7,274 nt of DNA from Firmicutes bacterium UBA7709. Its GTDB lineage: Bacteria; Bacillota_A; Clostridia; Peptostreptococcales; Anaerovoracaceae. The stretch spans positions 1-7,274 of the forward strand of contig DLFX01000019.1 of assembly GCA_002482405.1 (NCBI GenBank), written 5' to 3'. A model generated the notes under the pieces. It saw nothing but the letters and a program-made list of their open reading frames with translations, was not told the DNA's origin and ran no database searches. Shown piece by piece: positions 1 through 6,577 of the stretch. The first letter of the stretch is position 1, and every line of letters starts with the position of its first letter. The translations under genes were made by a program, and so were the position numbers.

Positions 1-2
1 TG

Positions 3-3000
3 GAATGGGTGACGGCGGCCGACGCCGAAAAAACCCTGAGCAGTTCTATGAAAAGCTATTGGCGCGCTATGGGACCCAGCGCCGCATTGGGAGCGGTGCT
101 CGTCTTTTTTTCTTGCTATTTCAAGCCTGAGGGCCTCATAGTAAGTCTGATTCTTCTCATCGCATGGGGGATTGCGCCCTCTGCGGCCTGCCGAATCAGC
201 AGGGACGACGGCGGAGAGGAAGAAAAGCTCGCGAAAGAGGACCTGGAAGAGCTGAGAAAGATCGCCCGAAAAACCTGGCGGTATTTCGAGGAGTTCGCCA
301 ATGCGAAGAACAATTACCTCGCCCCGGATAACTTCCAGGAGGATCCTCCAAGAGGAATCGCTTTTCGGACGTCGCCGACGAATATCGGGCTTGGGCTTTT
401 AGCGGCCCTGACCGGCAGGGATATGGGGTATACCGGGATCAAGGAGACGGTGGAGTCCATCGACAGGACGGTTGGGACCATAGAGAAGCTGGAAAAATGG
501 AACGGACATCTGTATAACTGGTATGACACCAGAGTCCTGGAGCCGCTGCATCCTCTGTACGTTTCTACAGTGGACAGCGGAAATTTTGTCTGCTATCTCA
601 TCACTTTGGCAGAAGGTCTGAAGCGCTATTTTTCAGTGCCTCTGGTGGATAAATCCTTTGCCCGGGGAATTTTGGATACGGTTTCCTGCGGCCTTGGAGA
701 AGGCCAGGAGCGGACTGCGGATTTCAGCTGTCTTGATTTCATGGAGAAGGACGGTGAAATCAGCCTGGTCTTATGGAACAACGCCCTGAATGAGCTGGAG
801 AGCGGCAGGCTCACAGCGGACATTCAAAAACCGGCCTGGAGAGCGAAGGCGGAGCGGATGGGAAAGATGTTCAAAGAGGAGCTCAGCGCATTTGCTCCCT
901 GGGCGGCCCTTGCGGAAGGGATCCCGGAAGAGCTGCTCTGTGAGGAGTTGGCGGAGGAGACGGGCAGCTTGCTGGACCTTCTCGCGGAAAACCCCTCTTT
1001 GGAAAGGATCCCGGAAATCAACAGGGGTATTGTGGAACAGATCGACCGTCTGAACAAGGCCACCGTGAAGGTGGCAAAGGAGCCTTCCTTTGCAAAGAGC
1101 TACGCCTGGATGAACGAAGTCATCGGCGCCGTTCTGGAGTCGGACCGGTTCTGCAGGAGCTTTATCGATAAGTACCGGCAGCTGTTGGATCGGATCGAGA
1201 ACCTGTCCGCCGCCATCAGCTTTAAACCGCTGTATAATGAGGGAAGACAGCTCTTTTCCATCGGCTATAACGTGGATGAAAAGAAGCTGACCAATTCCTA
1301 TTACGACCTCCTTGCCTCAGAGGCAAGGCAGGCCAGCTATATCGCCATCGCCCGGGGCGAGGTCCCGCCAAAGCACTGGTTCATGCTGGGCAGGCTGCTG
1401 ACGGTGGTAGACCGGTATCAGGGGCTGGTTTCCTGGAGCGGAACCATGTTCGAATATCTGATGCCGCTGCTGCTGATGAAAAGCTATCGGAACACCCTTC
1501 TGGACGAGACCTATTCCTTTGTGATCAAGAGTCAGGAAAAATACGGAAGGGTTCGAAATATGCCCTGGGGAGTTTCGGAATCGTCCTTTCATTCTCTGGA
1601 TATCAATCTCGATTACCAATACAAGGCCATCGGAGTGCCTTGGCTGGGGCTGAAAAGAGGTCTGGTGGAGGACGCGGTGACGTCTCCCTATTCCACTTTT
1701 ATGGCTCTCATGGTGTGCCCCGAGGATGCGTATGAAAACATCAGATACTTAAAGGCGGAGGGCCTGGAGGGACCCTACGGATTTTACGAAGCGGCGGATT
1801 ATACGCCGGAACGCACCAATTTCCAGAGGAAGCATGTGATCATCAAAAGCTTTATGGCTCACCACGAGGGTATGAGCCTGCTATCGCTGAACAATTATCT
1901 CAACGACAATATCATGCAGAGGCGCTTTTCCGCCGACCCGGAGGTGAAGGCCGCCCGGCTTCTCCTTCAGGAAAAAATCCCGGTGAATATCCTGTTTACA
2001 AAGGACAACAAGGAAAAAATTGCCATATCCAAGGTCAAAATACACAAGGACAGGGGGGCCTGCAGGAGATTCGGGTCGCCGGATTTCGAGCTGCCGAAGG
2101 CCCATGTGCTCTCAAACGGAAGCTATTCCGTCATGGTCACCGATAAGGGCACGGGCTACAGCAGAAACAACGGAATGGATGTCTCAAGATGGAGGGAGGA
2201 TCCCGTCCTCGACAACTACGGAATGTTCTTCTATATCAGGAACGTCACCGCGGACCAGTGCTGGTCTGCCGCCTATGCGCCCTTTAACCTGCTTCCGGAA
2301 AAATACGAGGTGGTCTTTACCCCGGACAAAGCTTCCTTTCGAAGGATGGATGGGGACGTGGAAACCTCCATGGAGATCGCCGCCGCCTCTGACGATAATG
2401 CGGAGATCAGAAAGCTGACTTTGAAAAATAACGGAAGGTCGCCCTGCTTTCTGGAGCTGACCAGCTATTTTGAAGTGGTTCTGGCGTCGAGGAACAGCGA
2501 TCTGGCCCACCCCGCGTTCAGCAACCTCTTTATCAGGACGGAATATGACCCGGCCCATAGAGCGCTGATTGCCAACAGGCGGCCCCGGGGCCAGGACGAC
2601 AAGGAGGTGTGGATCGCGGAAATTCCCGTCATCAGCGGGGAGCTTGCGGAGGACGTCCAGTTTGAAACAGACAGGATGAAATTTATCGGCCGGGACCGCA
2701 CCGTCAATAACCCTTTGGTCATCGAGGGGGACAAGCCTCTGTCCGATACCACCGGCGCGGTTTTGGACCCGGTCTTCAGCCTGAGGATCAAGGTGAGAGT
2801 CGAGCCCGACGACGCGGCCCAGATCTCCTTCGTCACCTTCACCGCCGGCAGCAGGGAGGCCCTCATGGAGCTCATGGAAAAGTACAGCAGCATGGAAGCC
2901 TGCGACGCCGCGTTCTGGCTGGCCCTCACCAGAAGCCAGGTGGAGACCCACTATCTCAATATCAAGGCCTCGGAGATGGAACTGTATCAGGATATGATTT

Positions 3001-3761
3001 CAAATATCCTGTTCGTGGGCTCTCAGAGGCTGAGCTATCGTCAGGTGATCCTGGAGAACAAGAAAGGGCAGCCCAGCCTGTGGCCTTACGGCGTTTCAGG
3101 GGACAGGCCCGTCATTCTGGTGGAGATCGGCAAGCCCGAGGAGGTCGATATCCTTTACGAAGTGTTGAAAGCCCATGAATACTGGCGGCTAAAGGATCTG
3201 AAGGTGGATCTGGTCATCCTCAGCAATGAGGAAAACAGCTACTCAAATCCGCTGTATTCCTTGATTTTCGAGATCGTTCACTCCAGCCAGACCTATGACG
3301 CCCTGAACCGGAATAACGACGTCTTTATTCTGAACAGGAACAATATACCGCCCGACGATATTCCGCTGTTTTACGCCGTGGCCCGGATGATTTTCAAAGG
3401 CGGCAAGGGGACCATGAAAGAGCAGGCGCAGAGCCGGACCGGGAGGCCACAAAGAATCCAGGCGCCCTTGGGTACGGGAAAGAGCTCTGCCAACCGTGCC
3501 CTCAAAGCCCCGCAGCCGGGGAATCAACCCGGGAAGCCTGCGGAAAATCAGCTCCGGTTCTTCAACGGGATCGGAGGGTTTGACGACAGCGGAAGGGAAT
3601 ACGTGATCCGGCTGGAAAAGGGCAGGACGACTCCGGCCCCATGGTCCAACGTCATTTCCAATCCTGAATTCGGATTTCTGGTGACGGAGTCCGGAGGCGG
3701 TATACCTGGTGTGAAAACAGCAGGGAAAACAAGCTCACACCTTGGTCCAACGATCCGGTAA
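3..3761 (+). CDS. Cyclic beta-1,2-glucan synthase, middle part (5' end outside window; frameshifted at its 3' end)
   Basis: This is the central part of an NdvB/ChvB-type synthase, a membrane enzyme that builds beta-1,2-glucan from UDP-glucose and closes it into rings. The frame is already open at base 3 (Glu-Trp-Val-Thr-Ala-Ala-Asp-Ala-Glu-Lys), a motif found inside such proteins, so the GTG at 9 is not a real start; the GT84 domain should lie upstream. Numbering from base 9, two membrane helices lie at about 23-38 and 43-60. The cyclisation region (Pfam glycoamylase-like, GH189 in recent work) covers about 90-690, with WGVSES at 519-525, GFYEAADYTPER at 591-602 and AHHEGMSLL from 617. A first GH94-type beta-sandwich starts near 700 (VLSNGSYSVMVTD). 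After a Pro/Gln/Lys-rich linker at about 1134-1182, a second sandwich begins at FFNGIGGF near 1184. Homology leaves this frame at about base 3700; the last 20 residues up to the stop at 3759 are out-of-frame. Confidence 0.88.
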   Translation, partial: EWVTAADAEKTLSSSMKSYWRAMGPSAALGAVLVFFSCYFKPEGLIVSLILLIAWGIAPSAACRISRDDGGEEEKLAKEDLEELRKIARKTWRYFEEFANAKNNYLAPDNFQEDPPRGIAFRTSPTNIGLGLLAALTGRDMGYTGIKETVESIDRTVGTIEKLEKWNGHLYNWYDTRVLEPLHPLYVSTVDSGNFVCYLITLAEGLKRYFSVPLVDKSFARGILDTVSCGLGEGQERTADFSCLDFMEKDGEISLVLWNNALNELESGRLTADIQKPAWRAKAERMGKMFKEELSAFAPWAALAEGIPEELLCEELAEETGSLLDLLAENPSLERIPEINRGIVEQIDRLNKATVKVAKEPSFAKSYAWMNEVIGAVLESDRFCRSFIDKYRQLLDRIENLSAAISFKPLYNEGRQLFSIGYNVDEKKLTNSYYDLLASEARQASYIAIARGEVPPKHWFMLGRLLTVVDRYQGLVSWSGTMFEYLMPLLLMKSYRNTLLDETYSFVIKSQEKYGRVRNMPWGVSESSFHSLDINLDYQYKAIGVPWLGLKRGLVEDAVTSPYSTFMALMVCPEDAYENIRYLKAEGLEGPYGFYEAADYTPERTNFQRKHVIIKSFMAHHEGMSLLSLNNYLNDNIMQRRFSADPEVKAARLLLQEKIPVNILFTKDNKEKIAISKVKIHKDRGACRRFGSPDFELPKAHVLSNGSYSVMVTDKGTGYSRNNGMDVSRWREDPVLDNYGMFFYIRNVTADQCWSAAYAPFNLLPEKYEVVFTPDKASFRRMDGDVETSMEIAAASDDNAEIRKLTLKNNGRSPCFLELTSYFEVVLASRNSDLAHPAFSNLFIRTEYDPAHRALIANRRPRGQDDKEVWIAEIPVISGELAEDVQFETDRMKFIGRDRTVNNPLVIEGDKPLSDTTGAVLDPVFSLRIKVRVEPDDAAQISFVTFTAGSREALMELMEKYSSMEACDAAFWLALTRSQVETHYLNIKASEMELYQDMISNILFVGSQRLSYRQVILENKKGQPSLWPYGVSGDRPVILVEIGKPEEVDILYEVLKAHEYWRLKDLKVDLVILSNEENSYSNPLYSLIFEIVHSSQTYDALNRNNDVFILNRNNIPPDDIPLFYAVARMIFKGGKGTMKEQAQSRTGRPQRIQAPLGTGKSSANRALKAPQPGNQPGKPAENQLRFFNGIGGFDDSGREYVIRLEKGRTTPAPWSNVISNPEFGFLVTESGGGIPGVKTAGKTSSHLGPTIR
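3696..3704 (+). other. Frameshift point inside the cyclic glucan synthase gene
   Basis: Frame 1 reads Thr-Glu-Ser-Gly-Gly-Gly and then leaves homology (Ile-Pro-Gly-Val). Starting at T3701 the -1 frame reads Tyr-Thr-Trp-Cys-Glu-Asn-Ser-Arg-Glu-Asn, the expected family sequence after Glu-Ser-Gly-x-Gly. One base is therefore missing from the third Gly codon (GG- TAT). The -1 frame is closed upstream by TGA at 3665, and the original frame closes at TAA 3759, so the two frames overlap for about 90 bases. No X XXY YYZ slippery heptamer is in the right phase (the bases there are A GGC GGT and C GGT ATA). A simple single-base deletion or a sequencing/assembly error is more likely than programmed frameshifting. 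Confidence 0.85.
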
Positions 3762-5947
3762 GCGATGCGCCGGGAGAGATTTTTTATCTGAAAGAAGAGA
3801 GGGGAGACCTGTGGTCCGTCACCTCGTCGCCTATCAGTGAGGACGATCCCTACACAGTCCGGCACGGGTTCGGCTACTCGGAATTCCAACACGCCAGCCA
3901 CGGTTACACCCAGCGGCTGACTCAGTTCGTACCGGTCAAGGGGACGGTAAAGATCAGCCTGTTAAGCGTAAAAAACGACAGCGGCGAGGAGAAGAAGCTG
4001 GGAATCACCTACTATCTGAATCCCGTGCTGGGGGTAAATCCGAGGGAGACCGCCATGCATCTGGTCACCTCTCAGGATGAAAGCGGAGCTTTGCTTGTGA
4101 CAAATCCCTTTAACAGAGAGTTTGCCGGCAGGGTCTGCTTTATCGATTCCTCGGCATCGACAGAAGAGCGCTCCGTCACCGGAGACAGAAAACAGTTTTT
4201 CGGATCGGGCACCCTGGCCTCGCCGGAAGCATTAAAGTATAAAAAGCTGGCGGGAAGCCTTGGAGCAGGCTATGATCCCTGCGCGGCGATGCAGGTGAAC
4301 TTCAGGCTAAAAGCAGGGGAGACCCGGGAGTTTGTGTTCCTGCTGGGGATGGGCGACGGTCCGGAGAAAGCTCGGGAGCTGGCGGATTCCTTTAAAAATA
4401 TTGAAAATGCAAAGAACGCCCTCTTGGAGGTAAAGCGATTCTGGCAGGAAAAGCTGCAGGCGATCCAGGTGGACACCCCGGACCCTGCCATGAATATCCT
4501 GCTGAACGGCTGGCTGGTATATCAGGCGATTTCCTGCAGGATGTGGGCAAGGACCGCGTTTTACCAGGCGGGAGGCGCCTTTGGATTCCGGGACCAGCTC
4601 CAGGACAGCCTGTCCGTCCTGGCAATCTGGCCTGAGCTCACGAAAAAGCAGATATTAAAGCACGCGCGGCATCAGTTTCTGCAGGGGGATGTGCTCCACT
4701 GGTGGCATGAGCCCGCCAACAAGGGCACCAGAACCCGGTTTACCGACGATTACCTGTGGCTGCCCTATGTGACTGCGGAATATGTCAGAGTTACGGGAGA
4801 CTATGAGATTCTGAAAGAAGAAGCGTCTTTTGTCGACGACGACCTTTTGAAAAACCACGAGGATGAAAGGTACTGCCAGCCGAGGGTCACCCAGGAGACT
4901 GCCTCCATATACGAACATTGCATACGCGCCATCGAAAACGGTCTCAGGTTCGGCGAAAGAGGCCTGCCGCTGATGGGAGGAGGCGACTGGAACGACGGTA
5001 TGAATACCGTTGGCAACGGAGGAAAGGGGGAGAGCGTCTGGCTGGGGTGGTTTTTATGCACAACGCTGCAGAAGTTCGTTCCCATCTGCCGGGAAATGAA
5101 GGATGCGGAACGGGAGCTGCGCTATCTGGGGATCATCGACGACGTGGCGGCGGCCATCGAGAAAAACGCCTGGGACGGAAACTGGTACAAGCGGGCGTTC
5201 TTCGATGACGGCGCTCCCCTGGGATCGGCGAACAATAAGGAGTGTAAAATCGACTCCATTGCCCAGTCCTGGGCCGTGATTTCAGGGAAAGGAGATCCCG
5301 CCAGAGCGAAAAAGGCGCTGGATTCCCTTGAAAACTACCTCGTAATGCGTGACGCGGGGCTGATCAAGCTGCTTACGCCGCCCTTTGACGAGGGAGAGCT
5401 GGAACCGGGCTATATCAAATCCTATGTGCCGGGGGTGCGGGAAAACGGAGGCCAGTACACCCACGCGGCGGCCTGGGCCATCATCGCCTTTGCCCTGACT
5501 GGCGACGGGGATAAGGCCTGGGAGCTGTTCGACCTCATCAATCCGGTGAATCATACGCGGACCGACAGGGAATGTTCGATCTATAAAGGGGAGCCCTACG
5601 TCATGGCCGCAGACGTCTATTCCGTTCCCCCCCACGTGGGAAGAGGCGGATGGACCTGGTACACGGGGACCGCAAGCTGGGTCTATAAGGCCGGGCTGGA
5701 ATACATCCTGGGATTCCGCAAATCCGCCGGCGAGCTGGTGATCGATCCCCACATCGCCCCAAAATGGGCGGAATATTCCATCCAATACCGATACCTGGAC
5801 ACGGTCTATCAGATCACGGTCAGAAACCCGGATAATGTATGCGGAGGAGTAGCTTCGGTGACAGTGGACGGAAATATCCTGAAAGGAAATGTGGTCAGCC
5901 TGATCAATGATGGAAAAATTCATACTATAGAAGTTATCATGGGATAA
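3701..5947 (+). CDS. Cyclic beta-1,2-glucan synthase, C-terminal GH94 module (same gene, -1 frame)
   Basis: This is the continuation of the upstream synthase in the -1 frame, 748 residues from TAT 3701 to TAA 5947. In this family the GH94 module is a phosphorylase-like unit that trims or sets the chain length of beta-1,2-glucan using phosphate. Counting from 3701, it opens with YTWCENSRENKLTPWSND, which completes the second beta-sandwich, then an (alpha/alpha)6-barrel. Family motifs are intact: FGFRDQLQD at 295-302, HWWHEP at 333-338, FTDDYLWLPY at about 347-356, GGGDWNDGMN around 429 (the DWND motif carries the GH94 catalytic acid) and TGTASW at 655-660 (phosphate-binding region in GH94 structures). 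No ATG, GTG or TTG occurs in this frame between 3701 and GTG 4025, so it is not an independent gene with a normal start. An ATG at 4055 has a GAGGGAG sequence in front but would lack half of the sandwich. GH94 assignment is strong; exact activity is inferred from architecture. Confidence 0.88.
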   Translation, partial: YTWCENSRENKLTPWSNDPVSDAPGEIFYLKEERGDLWSVTSSPISEDDPYTVRHGFGYSEFQHASHGYTQRLTQFVPVKGTVKISLLSVKNDSGEEKKLGITYYLNPVLGVNPRETAMHLVTSQDESGALLVTNPFNREFAGRVCFIDSSASTEERSVTGDRKQFFGSGTLASPEALKYKKLAGSLGAGYDPCAAMQVNFRLKAGETREFVFLLGMGDGPEKARELADSFKNIENAKNALLEVKRFWQEKLQAIQVDTPDPAMNILLNGWLVYQAISCRMWARTAFYQAGGAFGFRDQLQDSLSVLAIWPELTKKQILKHARHQFLQGDVLHWWHEPANKGTRTRFTDDYLWLPYVTAEYVRVTGDYEILKEEASFVDDDLLKNHEDERYCQPRVTQETASIYEHCIRAIENGLRFGERGLPLMGGGDWNDGMNTVGNGGKGESVWLGWFLCTTLQKFVPICREMKDAERELRYLGIIDDVAAAIEKNAWDGNWYKRAFFDDGAPLGSANNKECKIDSIAQSWAVISGKGDPARAKKALDSLENYLVMRDAGLIKLLTPPFDEGELEPGYIKSYVPGVRENGGQYTHAAAWAIIAFALTGDGDKAWELFDLINPVNHTRTDRECSIYKGEPYVMAADVYSVPPHVGRGGWTWYTGTASWVYKAGLEYILGFRKSAGELVIDPHIAPKWAEYSIQYRYLDTVYQITVRNPDNVCGGVASVTVDGNILKGNVVSLINDGKIHTIEVIMG
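3704..3746 (+). repeat. Imperfect stem-loop just downstream of the frameshift
   Basis: GGTGTGA at 3708-3714 is the exact reverse complement of TCACACC at 3735-3741. An outer ACC/GGT pairing (3704-3706 with 3744-3746) can extend it across a 1x2 internal loop. The loop is 20 bases and A-rich. It lies inside the coding sequence, 3 to 8 bases after the frame change. The arms are visible in the sequence; any role in frameshifting is speculation because no slippery site accompanies it. Confidence 0.4.
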
Positions 5948-6040
5948 GGGAAAATACACCTGGCAGCCGCCTTGTTTTATGACCCTAGATTATGGTATGA
6001 TAGCAGTAGAATTTATTTAATGATCGGGGGACTGCATTTC
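5948..6040. other. Intergenic region between glucan synthase and YcxB-like gene
   Basis: This 93-base gap holds the promoter at 5972-6001 and the ribosome-binding sequence for ATG 6041. I see no strong terminator for the glucan synthase gene: GGC-AGCC-GCC at about 5962-5971 is only a three-base-pair stem, although it is followed by T-rich DNA (TTGTTTT). Read-through into the next gene is therefore possible. No riboswitch-like structure is apparent. Confidence 0.5.
5972..6001 (+). promoter_or_regulatory. Extended -10 promoter upstream of the YcxB-like gene
   Basis: TATGAT at 5996-6001 is one mismatch from the consensus -10 box and is preceded by TGG at 5993-5995, giving a TGN extended -10. 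TTGTTT at 5972-5977 is a weak -35 with an 18-base spacer; only the TTG matches consensus. Transcription would begin near 6008, leaving a leader of about 33 bases before the ATG at 6041. It sits in the only intergenic gap of the window, which is locally AT-richer than the genes, and would make the downstream pair independent of the glucan synthase. This fits a housekeeping sigma-A-type promoter. Confidence 0.55.
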
Positions 6041-6574
6041 ATGAGCAATCAAAGCATATTATACGAAATCACAACGGAGATGGATAAGAACGATTACCGG
6101 AAATTCTCTTATATGACCATTTTCAGAAAGAAGGTCAAGACCGTTCTGCTGATCCTGCTGCTGGCTACGGTTGGCTCCGGCCTTGCGGCCACCATGATAG
6201 ATACCTATTCGATCCCCATAATCCTGCTCATATGGGTGGCTCTCGTAGCGCTGTGTTTTGCCGCGATCTTCCTGAGGGTGGAGTATAAGGCGATGAACCG
6301 GATGAATCAGATAAGGCTCGGCGTGGCAGGCGGAAGACAGCACATCACCTTCTACGAGAGTTATCTCATCGCGGAGCAGGAGAATGTCAAAGGTTCCAAT
6401 AAAATCAGATATGACAAGCTGGGTCAGGTGCAGGAAACCGAGGATTACTATATCATCTATGCCGGAGCGAACAGCGCTTCCATGATCCGAAAAATAGATA
6501 TCCACAAAGATGATCGGGAGGATTTTGGAAAGTTCCTTAAAAAGAAGTTCGGCGACCGGTATAAAAAGCAATAA
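6041..6574 (+). CDS. YcxB-like two-helix membrane protein
   Basis: The product has 177 residues from ATG 6041. A GGGGG run at 6026-6030 lies about 10 bases upstream as a modest ribosome-binding site. The frame is open back to a TTG at 5972, but that would overlap the promoter; ATG 6020 is a possible alternative adding 7 residues. Residues 1-32 are a basic-ended cytoplasmic stretch, followed by two membrane helices at about 34-52 and 57-78 separated by a short loop. The soluble C-terminal part, about 98-170, has the pattern of the YcxB-like domain: ITFYESYLIAEQENVKGSNK, then a tyrosine-rich strand YYIIYAG, and a final DDREDFGKFLKKKFGDRY helix. The function of this family is not known. The helical hairpin plus a PH-like cytoplasmic domain suggests an inner-membrane anchor or sensor, which is inference. 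It is followed three bases later by the FHA gene, so the two are probably co-transcribed. Confidence 0.75.
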   Translation: MSNQSILYEITTEMDKNDYRKFSYMTIFRKKVKTVLLILLLATVGSGLAATMIDTYSIPIILLIWVALVALCFAAIFLRVEYKAMNRMNQIRLGVAGGRQHITFYESYLIAEQENVKGSNKIRYDKLGQVQETEDYYIIYAGANSASMIRKIDIHKDDREDFGKFLKKKFGDRYKKQ

Positions 6575-6577
6575 GCT

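Noticed and set aside
9..11. GTG as the true start of the first gene
   Set aside because: No ribosome-binding sequence is visible, the frame is open to the window edge, and the residues before it match the inside of the synthase family.
2581..2592. A 12-base perfect palindrome of G and C
   Set aside because: It encodes part of Arg-Arg-Pro-Arg-Gly inside the synthase; a short GC-only palindrome is expected by chance here.
2184..2951. A 255-codon open frame on the minus strand
   Set aside because: It lies wholly antisense to the conserved first GH94 sandwich, its translation has no recognisable fold, and it has no start context; a shadow of a GC-rich gene.
5282..5959. A 225-codon open frame on the minus strand
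   Set aside because: Antisense to the conserved GH94 barrel end, with no domain pattern; a shadow frame.
5962..5977. A possible intrinsic terminator (GGC-AGCC-GCC then T-rich DNA)
   Set aside because: The stem is only three base pairs and the T run is interrupted; too weak to call.
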